A stretch of 64,000 bases of DNA from Streptomyces xanthophaeus (GCF_030440515.1 NZ_CP076543.1:186001-250000), one strand, 5' to 3'; positions 1-8,019 are shown, counted from the stretch's first letter. Program-made: numbers and translations. The notes: generated from the sequence alone by a model not told the origin.

Positions 1-1084
1 GACCTCGAAGCCGCCTTCCCGGGGTGCGGCGTGCAGCGTTCCGCCGATGAGCCGGACCCGTTCGCGCAGGCCGGCCAGCCCGCGGTGGCCCGGGGCCCGC
101 CCGGCGGCGGAACCCGGGCCGGCGGACGGCGAGCCGGTCCGCGGCGCGGTGTTGGTCACCCGCACCTCGGTCCGGTCCGCCTGCCGGGCGATGCTGACAT
201 GGACCGTGCTGCCGGGTGCGTGCTTGATCGCATTGGTCAGCGACTCCTGGACCACGCGGTACGCGCTGCGTTCGGCCAGCGGCGGCAGGGCCCGGTCCGG
301 ACCTTCCCGCCGCAGGTGCACCGTGACCCCGGACTCCCGCGTCCGGGCGACGAGTTCCTCCACGGGTTCCACGGACGAGGCCGTCGGATCCTCCCCGTCG
401 GAGCCGTCGCGCAGCACTCCGACGGGCCCGGTCCTGGCCGGTCAGCGTGGGCGAGAGTTCCAGCGCCCCGGCGCGCAGGGCGATCAGGCTCAGTTCGTGG
501 CCCAGTGAGTCGTGCATGTCGGAGGCGATCCGGGTCCGTTCCCGCAGCCGGGCCTGCTCGGCCACGGACCGCTGCCGCTGTTCGAGGCTGCGCGCCCGCT
601 GCCAGCCCTCGTGCACCAGGTCCAGCCTGGCCTGCCGGTAGCGACCGGCCGGCCAGGGCAGCAGGAGGGCCGCGGGGATGAACGACATCGCGTAGAACCA
701 ATGCACGGCGCCGACGCCCAGGAGGGCGCAGAGCGCGAGGTCGATGACCGTGCAGGCTGCGAACAGCGCCGGCGCCGGCCCCGTACGGTCGACCCGGAGG
801 CCGAGGAGGTAGGCCAGTACGGCCAGTGCCGTCAGGTACGGACTCGCCGTCGGGGTCGGATCGGTCAGGCCCGAGGCGACCACCGCGTCGGCGAGGAACA
901 CGGCCGCCCCGGGCCGGGTCCGGGCGGCGGGCACCGCCGCGGCCAGGACCAGGAGCGGCGGGACCAGACCGAGGGCGGGCGAGGGATGGGCCGCTTCCCG
1001 GTGGGCGAGGACCGCGGCGCCCGCCATGGCCGCCCACAGCGCCGCGTCCCGTGCGGCCGGACCCCGCCCTGCGGCTGTCGGCAC
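1..1084 (-). pseudogene. Broken NarL-type sensor histidine kinase (partial)
   Basis: The minus strand reads as a membrane sensor histidine kinase that would phosphorylate a NarL-type regulator. From a possible GTG at 1084 come several hydrophobic segments, then the HisKA_3 box MHDSLGHELSLIAL near 495-525 with its phosphoacceptor His. Around 425-445 the frame breaks: LSPTLTGQDRARR is followed by VLRDGSDGEDPTASS only in another frame, and about 20 residues that normally join these parts are missing. The ATPase region resumes in the new frame (VVQESLTNAIKHAPGSTVHV, then GHRGLAGLRERVRLIGG) and continues off the window at base 1. The loss combines a short deletion with a frameshift, so I call it a pseudogene. 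It faces an equally damaged response regulator. A sequencing error could explain the frameshift but not the missing residues. Confidence 0.72.
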
Positions 1085-1091
1085 TGCACCG

Positions 1092-1729
1092 ATGGTCCGG
1101 GCCGGTGTGCGCGCCATCCTGGCTCGGGATCCGCAGATCGAGGTCGTCGCCGAGGCGGCCGACGGGCACGAGGCCCTCGACGCCGTACGCCGGCTCCGGC
1201 CCGCGGTCGCCCTGCTCGACATCCAGATGCCCCGGCTCGACGGCATCGCGGCGGCCGCACGGATCCATCAGGAGCTGCCCGGCACTGCGGTGATCATGCT
1301 GACCACCTTCGGCGAGGACGAGTTCATCGGCCGCGCCCTGCGCGAGGGGCCAGCGGGTTCCTGCTCAAGGCGGACGATCCCCGGGAACTGCTGGCGGGTG
1401 TGCACGCGGTGGCCGCGGGCGGCGCGTACCTCTCGCCGAAGGTCGCCTCCCGGGTCATCGCCGGACTGCGCAGCGGGCGGACGGCGGGCGGTGTGCCCGC
1501 CCGGAACGCCCTGGAGAGGCTGACGGAACGGGAGAACGACGTCCTGGCGCTGCTCGGCGCGGGTCTGTCCAACGCCGAGATCGCCGCTCGCCTCCTCCTG
1601 GTCGAGGGCACGGTGAAGGCCCATGTGAGCGCGATCCTGGGCAAGCTCGGGGTGCGGAACCGGGTCGAGGCGGCGATCGCCGCGTACGAGGCCGGGCTCG
1701 CCGTACGGGGCCGCCGGACAGGTCCTTGA
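1092..1729 (+). pseudogene. Broken LuxR/NarL-family response regulator
   Basis: This is the likely partner of the adjacent kinase. MVRAGVRAILARDPQIEVV and VALLDIQMPRLDG (phosphoacceptor Asp) give most of a receiver domain. The usual first strand with its two acidic residues is gone: the bases before ATG 1092 read RPAAVGTAP where family members have a V-L-V-x-D-D-Q motif. At about 1347 one G appears to be missing from a G run, so ALREG must shift frame to reach ASGFLLKADDPRELLAG. The C-terminal helix-turn-helix is intact in the second frame (LTERENDVLALLGAGLSNAE, then VEGTVKAHVSAILGKLG). With both the N-terminus and the frame lost, a functional phosphorylation-controlled regulator is unlikely. 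The single-base loss could be a sequencing error; the missing N-terminus could not. Confidence 0.72.
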
Positions 1730-1766
1730 GCGGGGCGTCGACCAGGGCCGGCTTCGGCTTCACCGG

Positions 1767-2159
1767 TCAGGAGCCGGGTCCTTCGGCGGCGAGCAGTGCA
1801 CACTTCTCGAAGTTCATGCATCCGCAGGCCAGGCAGTCGGCGACGGCGTCCCGCAGGATCTTCGTCTGCTCGATGAACCGGTCCAGTTCGGGGAGCTTGC
1901 TCTCGGCGAGGGCACGCCACTGCCGGGTGGCGCCGCGCTCGGCGTCGCCGTCGAGCAGGCCGCGGATCTCGGCGAGGGTGAATCCGGCCCGCTGGGCCAT
2001 CTTGATCAGCGCGAGCCGCCGCACGGTGCCGGCCGGGTAGACGCGCCGGCCCGCGGCCCGTTCGGCGGGCGGGAGCAGGCCGACGCTCTCGTAGTAGCGC
2101 AGCGCCGAGGGCTGCATCCCCACCTGCCGAGCGAGCTCACCGATCCCCAGCTGTCGCAC
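1767..2159 (-). CDS. MerR-family regulator with SoxR-type cysteine cluster
   Basis: A 130-residue DNA-binding regulator starting at GTG 2159. The N-terminal winged helix-turn-helix is typical of MerR proteins (LGIGELARQVGMQPSALRYY, then GLLPPAERAAGRRVY). After a dimerisation helix, the C-terminus carries CLACGCMNFEKC, that is C-x2-C-x-C-x5-C, the same spacing as the [2Fe-2S] ligands of SoxR. The rest is closer to general MerR proteins than to SoxR itself, so the effector (redox stress, a thiol-reactive drug or a metal) is inferred only. It is divergent from an MFS transporter, and the intergenic DNA has a SoxR-box-like palindrome inside a promoter, suggesting it controls the transporter and itself. 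Confidence 0.85.
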   Translation of the reverse strand: MRQLGIGELARQVGMQPSALRYYESVGLLPPAERAAGRRVYPAGTVRRLALIKMAQRAGFTLAEIRGLLDGDAERGATRQWRALAESKLPELDRFIEQTKILRDAVADCLACGCMNFEKCALLAAEGPGS

Positions 2160-2172
2160 CCGTCACTCCCCC

Positions 2173-2203
2173 TTGACCTCAAGTGCGCTTGAACCATGAG
2201 TCT
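2173..2203 (+). promoter_or_regulatory. MerR/SoxR-type operator overlapping the transporter promoter
   Basis: A TTGACC -35 element (2173-2178) is followed by a long spacer holding the inverted repeat CTCAAG-TGCG-CTTGAA (2178-2193). The half-sites match those known for SoxR boxes. A weak -10 (GAGTCT, 2198-2203) would give a 19-base spacer, the over-long spacing that MerR-family activators correct by DNA distortion. Transcription would then begin about at the GTG 2210 of the transporter, giving a leaderless message. The palindrome is seen directly; regulator and start site are inferred. Confidence 0.6.
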
Positions 2204-2209
2204 GACCTG

Positions 2210-3529
2210 GTGACTCCCGTACAGACAACTCGTCTCCTCCCCCGCACCTATCGGCCGCTGTTCGCCCATGCCGACTTCCGGCGGCTGCTGCCCGCGCTGG
2301 CGGCCTCCGATCTCGGTGACGGGATGAGCGTGGTCGCCGTGGCGTGGCTGGCCATCGAGATCGCGCCCCCGGGCCGGTCCGGGCTGCTCCTGGGTGCCGC
2401 GCTCGCCGCGTACGCGCTTCCGGGGGCCGCCGGAGCACTGCTCTTCGGGCGCTGGCTGCGCCGGCTTCCGGCCGGGCGGCTGCTGGCGGCCGACAGCCGG
2501 ATCCGCGCGGTGCTCCTCGGCTGTGTGCCGCTGGCCTGGGCCGCTGGGGTGCTGCACCCGGTGCTGTACGTGGCCCTGCTCGCGGGCTCGTCCGTCCTGC
2601 ACGCCTGGGGGAACGCGGGCAGGTACTCCCTGCTCGCGCAGATCCTTCCGCCCGACCAGCGGCTGGCCGCCAACGCACTGGTCAGTTCCAGCGTCTCGGC
2701 CTCCATCGTCGTCGGCCCGGCGCTCGCCGGGTTCCTGGCGGCGGTGATCAGTCCTGCCTGGCTCATCGGGCTCGACGCGCTGTCCTTCGCCGTGCTCGCA
2801 GCCCAGGTCGGGCGGCTGCGGGGCACGGCGGCCGGACAGGACGGGAAGGAAGGGAAAGGAGGGAGGGACGAGAAGGACGAGAAGGACGGGAAGGAGGCGA
2901 CGGCCGCGCCGGTCGACGCCGACCGATCGGCGGCCGGCCTGCGCCTGCTGCGCAAGCAGCCCGAGCTCCTCGGCGTCCTGGCCCTGACCTGGTTCTTCAA
3001 CTTCCTCTACGGGCCGGCGGAGGTCGCGCTCCCGTTGCACGTCACCGACGACCTGCATGCCGGGGCGGGCCTGCTCGGGCTGTACTGGACGCTGTTCGGA
3101 GCGGGCGCCGTGCTGGGCGGCCTGGCCGCGGGCGCCCTGCGGCGGTTCCCGCTCTGGCCCGTCACGCTGGGGATCGTCGCGGGCTGGGGGCTGGCGCTCG
3201 TGCCGTTCGGCCTCGGCGCGCCCGCGGCCGTCACCCTGGCCTGCTTCACCCTCGGCGGCCTGATCTACGGGCCGTTCACGGCGCTGTCCTACACCCTCTT
3301 CCAGGAACGCACCCCGGCTGCCTCGCTGACCACGGTCCTCGCGGCCCGCAGCGCCGCCCTCCTGACCGCCGGCCCGGTGGGCACCGCGCTCGGCGGCCCA
3401 ATGATCGCGCTCCTCGGGCCCCGGCAGGTGCTGGCCGCGTCGGGGATCGCTACCGTCGCACTCGCCGTGATCGGGGCCGCGGTCCGGGTCCGGGGGCTGC
3501 GGCGCGTCAGGACCCCTGCGCCCCTGTGA
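2210..3529 (+). CDS. MFS transporter (probable drug or metabolite exporter)
   Basis: A 439-residue major facilitator protein with about twelve membrane segments, two six-helix halves and an arginine motif (FGRWLRRLPAGRLL) after the second helix. It resembles Streptomyces exporters near MerR regulators. The central loop (about residues 210-240) is unusual, with a Lys/Asp/Glu/Gly run (KDEKDEKDGKE) encoded by a nearly pure purine tract at 2838-2897. I prefer GTG 2210 because a promoter with MerR spacing would start there; an in-frame GTG at 2183 lies inside the operator and has no ribosome site. The 3' end overlaps the convergent serine hydrolase by 23 bases. Substrate unknown; control by the divergent MerR protein is inferred. 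Confidence 0.88.
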   Translation: MTPVQTTRLLPRTYRPLFAHADFRRLLPALAASDLGDGMSVVAVAWLAIEIAPPGRSGLLLGAALAAYALPGAAGALLFGRWLRRLPAGRLLAADSRIRAVLLGCVPLAWAAGVLHPVLYVALLAGSSVLHAWGNAGRYSLLAQILPPDQRLAANALVSSSVSASIVVGPALAGFLAAVISPAWLIGLDALSFAVLAAQVGRLRGTAAGQDGKEGKGGRDEKDEKDGKEATAAPVDADRSAAGLRLLRKQPELLGVLALTWFFNFLYGPAEVALPLHVTDDLHAGAGLLGLYWTLFGAGAVLGGLAAGALRRFPLWPVTLGIVAGWGLALVPFGLGAPAAVTLACFTLGGLIYGPFTALSYTLFQERTPAASLTTVLAARSAALLTAGPVGTALGGPMIALLGPRQVLAASGIATVALAVIGAAVRVRGLRRVRTPAPL

Positions 3530-4646
3530 CGGCCGACCTGATCTCGTCCGCCACCGTCCGGGCGGCCGTGTCGGCGGCGCCGCCCACCAGGCGGGTGCGG
3601 GTGAGGCTGAAGGACAGGCCGCGGGCGCGGTCCGCGAAGGCAATGCTGCCGCCGCTTCCGTGGTGGCCGAATGCCGTGCGTTCGCCGGCCATCTGGGGCA
3701 GGCCGACGAAGTAGCCGAGCCCCTTGGCGTACCTGCCGAGGAGCATCAGGTCCCTGCCCTCGACCGCCACCTCCGCCGCCAGTGCCACCCGTTGTGGTGA
3801 CATCAGCCGCACGCCCTGGACCTCACCGGTCAGGGCGGCGTACAGCCGGGCGGCGGCCCGCGCGGTCGTGGTGCCGCACGCGGGCAGGTCGGCCAGCAGG
3901 TAGGCGCGGCGGTTGGCGAGTTCGGCGACGGTCCACACGGTGCGGTTCGGGGCGACGTACCGGCGGAAGGGCGCGGAGGCGGGAAGGGCTTCCAGCCCGG
4001 CCGCCCAGTTGCCCTCCACCAGCGGCGCCGTACGGGCGAGCTCGCTCTCGGGCAGGCCGAAGTAGAGCTCGTCGGCCACCCCGAGCGGCCCGCTCACGTA
4101 CGTGCGCAGGGCCTCGGCCGGGGTCAGGCCGGTGATGCGGCGCACGGTCTCGCCGAGGATCCAGCCGAAGGTCCAGCCGTGGTACCCGCTGGCGGAGCCC
4201 GGCTCCCACAGGGGCTCCGCGGCCGCGACGGTCGCGCACATGGTGTCCCAGTCGCAGAGCTCCTCCGGTGTGAGGGCGGAGGGGAGCTGCGGTACTCCGA
4301 CGGCGTGCGTGAGGGCGTGCCGTACGGTGGCCCGCTCCTTGCCGTGCGCGCCGAACTCGGGCCAGTAGTGGGCGATGGGTGTGTCGTAGTCGATCAGTCC
4401 GCGCTCGGCGAGCACGTGCACCAGGGTCGCGGTGAAGCCCTTGCCGGTGGAGAAGCTGTGAATCAGCGTGTCGGAACGGACCGGGCGCCCGCCGGGCCGG
4501 TCGATCCAGCCCGCGTGGGCGTCGACGATCGGCTCGCCGTCCAGATAGGCCGCCACCTGGAGGCCGCTCTCCTGACCGGAGTCGACGAGCCGTTGGAGGA
4601 TCCCGCCGACCCGCGCCTGCGCATCCGTGCTCACGCTGTGATCCAC
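3507..4646 (-). CDS. Serine hydrolase, beta-lactamase / class C esterase family
   Basis: A 379-residue protein of the penicillin-binding-like serine hydrolase fold, with no signal peptide, so probably cytoplasmic (EstB-type esterase or amidase). The SxxK nucleophile motif is in SFSTGKGF (S-T-G-K), the second motif appears as SGYHGWTFGW, and the third is HHGSGG near the C-terminus, in place of KTG. It lacks the extended lid of true D,D-peptidases. I start at GTG 4646 (VDHSVSTDAQARVGGIL), because upstream codons run into the terminator of the cold-shock gene. It converges on the MFS transporter. Substrate not predictable. Confidence 0.85.
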   Translation of the reverse strand: MDHSVSTDAQARVGGILQRLVDSGQESGLQVAAYLDGEPIVDAHAGWIDRPGGRPVRSDTLIHSFSTGKGFTATLVHVLAERGLIDYDTPIAHYWPEFGAHGKERATVRHALTHAVGVPQLPSALTPEELCDWDTMCATVAAAEPLWEPGSASGYHGWTFGWILGETVRRITGLTPAEALRTYVSGPLGVADELYFGLPESELARTAPLVEGNWAAGLEALPASAPFRRYVAPNRTVWTVAELANRRAYLLADLPACGTTTARAAARLYAALTGEVQGVRLMSPQRVALAAEVAVEGRDLMLLGRYAKGLGYFVGLPQMAGERTAFGHHGSGGSIAFADRARGLSFSLTRTRLVGGAADTAARTVADEIRSAVTGAQGS

Positions 4647-4682
4647 CCGGGCATCATGGCACCGCGCGGAGCCTGGGAGACG

Positions 4683-4719
4683 GATCAGGGCCGTGCGGCG
4701 AGGCCGCACGGCCCTGATC
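4683..4719 (-). terminator. Perfect 17-bp hairpin downstream of the cold-shock gene
   Basis: A perfect inverted repeat with arms at 4683-4699 and 4703-4719 and a three-base loop. It lies about 85 bases past the stop of the minus-strand cold-shock gene and just before the next minus-strand gene. The only T run (ttt at 4720) is on the plus side, so on the coding strand it would be a U-less terminator, common in Streptomyces. Confidence 0.75.
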
Positions 4720-4804
4720 TTTCCCCGTGGCCCGTTCAGCGAAGGGGCGGTACGGGGAAACGGTTCTCCGGAGCCCGGCGGTCAGACCGGGCCGTCGTCC
4801 GGGA

Positions 4805-5008
4805 CTAGGCGGGGGTGATGTTCTCCGCCTGCGGGCCCTTCTGGCCCTGCGTGATGTCGAAGGTCACGGCCTGACCCTCCTGGAGCTCACGGTAGCCAGA
4901 GGCGTTGATCGCCGAGTAGTGGGCGAAGACGTCCGGGCCGCCGCCGTCCTGGGCGATGAAGCCGAAGCCCTTTTCCGAGTTGAACCACTTCACAGTTCCC
5001 GTAGCCAT
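4805..5008 (-). CDS. CspA-family cold-shock RNA chaperone
   Basis: A 67-residue single-domain cold-shock protein ([18 protein letters not shown]) with RNP-1 (KGFGFI) and RNP-2 (DVFAHYSAI) nucleic-acid-binding motifs; family members bind single-stranded RNA/DNA and melt mRNA structure. Length matches the family (65-70). I use ATG 5008; GGGAAGG lies about eight bases upstream, and the in-frame ATG two codons earlier is too close to it. The upstream 290 bases have no gene and may include a long 5' leader, as is common for csp genes. Monocistronic with its own hairpin terminator. Confidence 0.96.
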   Translation of the reverse strand: MATGTVKWFNSEKGFGFIAQDGGGPDVFAHYSAINASGYRELQEGQAVTFDITQGQKGPQAENITPA

Positions 5009-5296
5009 GTTCATGCCTTCCCGTTGACGTACGTCTTCCACACGGCGTGGAAGACGGAGGTGATCGCCCTGGTCCTACGGCACAACACAGCAAAACTGCC
5101 CACACCAAAGGGCACGGGCAAGGCACTTGGAACCACGACAGCTACCCGTGAAGGTACACGCCTGCACGCACTGTCACCAGGGGGAATGATCTCGCCTTCG
5201 GGGCGAGATTCAGCCCTTTCGCCCACACTCCGGGCGCGGCCGCCCGTAAATGCGTCGAGGAGCGCCTCCTGGATGCCGTAGTGTGAGGTCTACCGA
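5009..5296. other. Non-coding stretch: csp leader and tRNA promoter region
   Basis: 288 bases without a convincing gene between the divergent cold-shock gene and tRNA-fMet. It is locally less GC-rich (for example around 5080-5130) than the coding DNA, consistent with a promoter plus 5' untranslated region for the cold-shock gene. Short open frames here lack ribosome sites and codon bias. Confidence 0.5.
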
Positions 5297-5370
5297 CGCG
5301 GGGTGGAGCAGCTCGGTAGCTCGCTGGGCTCATAACCCAGAGGTCGCAGGTTCAAATCCTGTCCCCGCTA
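5297..5370 (+). tRNA. Initiator tRNA-fMet (anticodon CAU)
   Basis: A complete cloverleaf of 74 bases without encoded CCA. The acceptor strand begins CGCGGGG and pairs with CCCCGC, leaving the first base unpaired, the hallmark of initiator tRNAs. The anticodon arm is CTGGG-CTCATAA-CCCAG, with anticodon CAT and the three consecutive G:C pairs that direct initiator tRNA to the P site. The T-arm is GCAGGTTCAAATCCTGT. A strong hairpin follows at once. It stands alone, with no mobile element next to it. Confidence 0.97.
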
Positions 5371-5377
5371 CTACTCG

Positions 5378-5411
5378 GAAGGGCCCGGATCCTCATGGAT
5401 CCGGGCCCTTC
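5378..5411 (+). terminator. Terminator after tRNA-fMet
   Basis: A perfect 15-bp stem (arms 5378-5392 and 5397-5411, containing GGGCCCGGATCC) with a four-base TCAT loop, seven bases past the tRNA, followed by tgctgtg. Position and stability fit an intrinsic terminator for the tRNA transcript. Confidence 0.8.
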
Positions 5412-5715
5412 TGCTGTGCCGGGCCCTTCTCCCTCGCGCGGCGCGGCCCGACCGCGCGGACCCGGGGCCGGAATCGGGATCGGGCCGGGCACGGGGGCCG
5501 GGGTCGGGGTCGGGCGCCGGGCGCCGGGCCCGGGGCCGCGTCACCCGGTGGCCCGTGGCGCCGGCACTCCACCCCGTTCTGGCCGCCGCGACGATGAGTA
5601 CCCCCACCCACCGTGTGACGGCACTCACACAACGATCTGTCGTCCGGTGTCGACCGGACGGGGTGCGGCGGGCGTATGCCCGGTGAGAGGGACACATGGA
5701 TTCGGGAGCGATTTT
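5412..5715. other. Non-coding G/C-repeat stretch upstream of the sigma factor
   Basis: About 300 bases without a convincing gene. The first half (5450-5545) is a simple-sequence tract of GGGNCCGGG and GGGGTCGGG units; the second half must hold the promoter of the ECF sigma gene, but no clear ECF-type -35 (AAC) / -10 (CGTC) pair stands out. Confidence 0.45.
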
Positions 5716-6213
5716 TTGACCATCGAGGAGTTCGAGGAGTTCTACGCGCAAGCGGCAGGACGGCTCACAGGACAGCTCTACGTGATGCTCGGCGACCACC
5801 ACGAGGCGCAGGACGTGGTGCAGGAGGCCTTCGTCAGGGGGTGGGGCCGCCGGCGTCAGCTGGACCGTGACGGCCGGCCCGAGGCGTGGATCCGCACCGT
5901 CGCGTGGCGGCTCGCCGTCAGCCGCTGGCGCGGGCGGCGGCGCTCCGCCGACGCCTGGCAGCGCACCGCCCCCGCCGGTCACGTGGAGGGGCCGGGGCCG
6001 GAGGCGGTGGCGCTGGTCGAAGCGCTGCGGCAACTGCCCCTGAAACAGCGCCGGACCATGGCGCTGCACTACGTGTGCGATCTGACCGTCGAGCAGATCG
6101 CCGCCGAGACCTCGCTGTCCGCGAGCACGGTCAAGACCCACCTGTCCCGGGGCAGGGCCACGCTCTCCCGTCATCTGCAGGACCCCCGCATTGAGGAGGC
6201 TCCCGATGCCTGA
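5716..6213 (+). CDS. ECF sigma factor, SigE-like
   Basis: A 165-residue group 4 sigma factor. Region 2 carries EFEEFYAQAAGRLTGQLYVM and HHEAQDVVQEAFVRGWGR; region 4 carries LPLKQRRTMALHYVCDLTVE and the recognition helix SASTVKTHLSRGRATLSRHL. The start is taken as TTG 5716, with GGGAG at 5704-5708 seven bases upstream; an in-frame GTG at 5683 is possible but lacks a good ribosome site. The stop overlaps the next gene by eight bases, the arrangement of sigma / anti-sigma pairs. Its signal is unknown; the downstream single-pass membrane protein is the probable sensor. Confidence 0.9.
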   Translation: MTIEEFEEFYAQAAGRLTGQLYVMLGDHHEAQDVVQEAFVRGWGRRRQLDRDGRPEAWIRTVAWRLAVSRWRGRRRSADAWQRTAPAGHVEGPGPEAVALVEALRQLPLKQRRTMALHYVCDLTVEQIAAETSLSASTVKTHLSRGRATLSRHLQDPRIEEAPDA

Positions 6214-6652
6214 CTCCCACGACCCGCTGCGGTCCCTGTTCCGGGAAGCGGCCTCCGCCGGACAGTCCGCGAGCACGGCCCCGCCCGTCGCCGTCATCGA
6301 GCGGCGCGGTGAACGGCACCGCCGGCGCCGGATCGCCGGTGTCGCCGCCGCCTGCTTCCTCGTCCTCACCGGATCCGGCGCGGCCCTGTCCGCGTTCCTC
6401 CCGGGGGACCCTGGCCCGACCCTTCCCGCGACCACTCCCTCGCCCGCGGCCCCGTCCCCGACGTCCGCACCGCCCCCGCCGCCCAACTCCACGGCACCGA
6501 CGCTCAACTCCATGACGCCTCCGCGCAACACGACGCCTCCGCCGCCGCTCAACAGCATGATGCCGCCGCACAGCACGACGACGACGCCGCCCGATCCCAC
6601 CGGCACCGCCACCGCGAGCATGTCGCCCACGCCGCCCCAGCCGCTCAGGTAG
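6206..6652 (+). CDS. Putative membrane anti-sigma / sigma-associated protein
   Basis: A 148-residue protein starting at ATG 6206 within the end of the sigma gene, with GGAGG a few bases upstream. The N-terminal 45 residues are cytoplasmic and basic (VIERRGERHRRRRIAG), followed by one membrane segment (VAAACFLVLTGSGAALSAFL). The external part is entirely low-complexity Pro/Thr/Ser/Asn, with repeated TPP and LNSM. Overlap with the sigma gene and topology suggest sigma control, but no zinc-binding anti-sigma motif (H-x3-C-x2-C) is present, so the role is inferred. The Pro/Thr-rich tail looks like a cell-wall-spanning stalk. Confidence 0.75.
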   Translation: MPDSHDPLRSLFREAASAGQSASTAPPVAVIERRGERHRRRRIAGVAAACFLVLTGSGAALSAFLPGDPGPTLPATTPSPAAPSPTSAPPPPPNSTAPTLNSMTPPRNTTPPPPLNSMMPPHSTTTTPPDPTGTATASMSPTPPQPLR

Positions 6653-6720
6653 CCCCTGCCCTGCCCTTCCCGCCCCTCTCCCCACTCTCCCCACTCTCCC
6701 CGCAGCACACCGCCCGCGGA

Positions 6721-6744
6721 CACCGGCCTGGACCAGGGCCGGTG
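6721..6744 (+). terminator. Hairpin after the sigma operon
   Basis: Inverted repeat CACCGGCC / GGCCGGTG with an eight-base loop, about 70 bases past the stop of the sigma-associated gene and 37 bases before the next start. A plausible U-less terminator; an attenuator for the downstream gene cannot be excluded. Confidence 0.5.
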
Positions 6745-6780
6745 ACTCCGCACGCCTTCAGACGGTCAGGAGATCCCGAT

Positions 6781-8019
6781 ATGCCCGTTTCAACCACCCG
6801 TCGGCCGGTCGAGCGTCCGGGCTCGCCCACCCCCTGGCCGCCCGTGCGCGAGGGCGTTCGCCGCCCCCGCCGCGGCCTGCCGGCGTTCCTGCGGCTCGGT
6901 CCGGGCGAGCGGGAGGTGATGTGGCTGTACCTGCTGACCCGCGTCGGCATCTGGGCCACGGCGGGTGCCGTCAGCTGGCTGTTCCCTGCCGACGGCGAGG
7001 CCCGCCGGCCCGCCTCGCCGCTCTCGACCTGGCAGCAGTGGGACTGGTGGCACTACCTCCACATAGCCCAGGACGGCTACTTCCCCGGCCAGGCCGGGCC
7101 CTGGACGGCCGGCTGGGACAACCGGGAGGCCTTCCTGCCCGGGTTCCCCCTCGCCCTGCGCGCCGTTCACACCGTGGTCCCCGACTGGGCCGCGGCCGGA
7201 GCGCTGATCTCGTTCCTCTCGGGGGGCGTCGCCGTCCTGGCTCTCGCCCGGATCGCACGGCATCACCTGGCCGACCTGGAAACGGGCCGCCGCGCGGTGG
7301 TGTTCCTGCTGCTCTCGCCGTGCGCCGTGTTCCTCGCCGCGGGCTACACCGAGGCGCTCTTCCTCGCCCTGGCCCTGCCCGCCTGGCTGGCGGCGCAGCG
7401 TCAGAACTGGCCGACGGCCGCGGTGCTGGCCTGCCTCGCCTGCTCGGTCCGCATCACAGGTCTGTTCCTCGCGGCCGCCCTCGCGCTCCACTTCGTCCTG
7501 ACCGCCCGCGGCCGCACCGCCTGGCGCGCGGCCCCGTGGCTCCTCCTCCCGGCCCTCGCACCCGCCCTCTACAGCTGGTACCTCCAGACCCGGACCGGGG
7601 ACTGGATGGCCTGGAAGCACGCCCAGGAACGCGGCTGGTACCGGGACTTCCACACACCGTGGGACGCCTGGTCGAACACCTGGGAAGCCGCCTTCCACCA
7701 CACCCACCCGACCGGGTACGCACTGATGTGGCAGGCCGAACTCCTGGCCATGGTGGTCGGTGTCCTGCTCCTGGTCCTGCTGGTACGGGGCCGCCGCTGG
7801 CCCGAGGCCCTGTACATCGGCCTCACCCTCTGGGCCCTGGGCACCTCCTACTGGTACACGTCCGTGCCCCGCTCCACCCTCCTGTGGTGGCCGCTGTGGA
7901 TCGGCCTGGCCTCCTGGAGCCTGAAGCGCCCCCGGATCCGGACCGCCTATCTCTACGTCGTGGCTCCCCTGTCCACCGCGGTCGCCATCACCTTCCTCAC
8001 GGGCCGTTGGGCCGGCTAG
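6781..8019 (+). CDS. Integral membrane glycosyltransferase, PIG-V (Gpi18) mannosyltransferase family
   Basis: A 412-residue polytopic membrane protein starting at ATG 6781 (GGAG at about 6771). After a basic N-terminal tail of about 45 residues come roughly ten membrane segments. The first external loop has QQWDWWHYLHIAQDGYFP, matching the W-D-x-x-(H/W)-Y-x-x-I-A-x-x-G-Y signature of PIG-V / GT-C enzymes, whose Asp is needed for transfer from a polyprenyl-phosphate sugar. Later features are SPCAVFLAAGYTEALFL and RITGLFLAA. Known actinobacterial relatives mannosylate lipids or proteins on the outer membrane face; the acceptor here is unknown. It is a single gene after a hairpin. Confidence 0.88.
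   Translation: MPVSTTRRPVERPGSPTPWPPVREGVRRPRRGLPAFLRLGPGEREVMWLYLLTRVGIWATAGAVSWLFPADGEARRPASPLSTWQQWDWWHYLHIAQDGYFPGQAGPWTAGWDNREAFLPGFPLALRAVHTVVPDWAAAGALISFLSGGVAVLALARIARHHLADLETGRRAVVFLLLSPCAVFLAAGYTEALFLALALPAWLAAQRQNWPTAAVLACLACSVRITGLFLAAALALHFVLTARGRTAWRAAPWLLLPALAPALYSWYLQTRTGDWMAWKHAQERGWYRDFHTPWDAWSNTWEAAFHHTHPTGYALMWQAELLAMVVGVLLLVLLVRGRRWPEALYIGLTLWALGTSYWYTSVPRSTLLWWPLWIGLASWSLKRPRIRTAYLYVVAPLSTAVAITFLTGRWAG

Noticed and set aside
1340..1380. Programmed frameshift in the response regulator
   Set aside because: No slippery sequence or stimulatory structure seen, and the regulator also lacks its N-terminus, so decay or error is simpler.
5297..5370. Integration site (attB) in the tRNA gene
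   Set aside because: No duplicated tRNA 3' end, integrase or mobile genes nearby.
5450..5545. G-quadruplex or structured RNA in the GGG-rich tract before the sigma gene
   Set aside because: G runs alternate with C runs, favouring ordinary duplex or hairpins; nothing beyond simple GC-rich sequence is shown.
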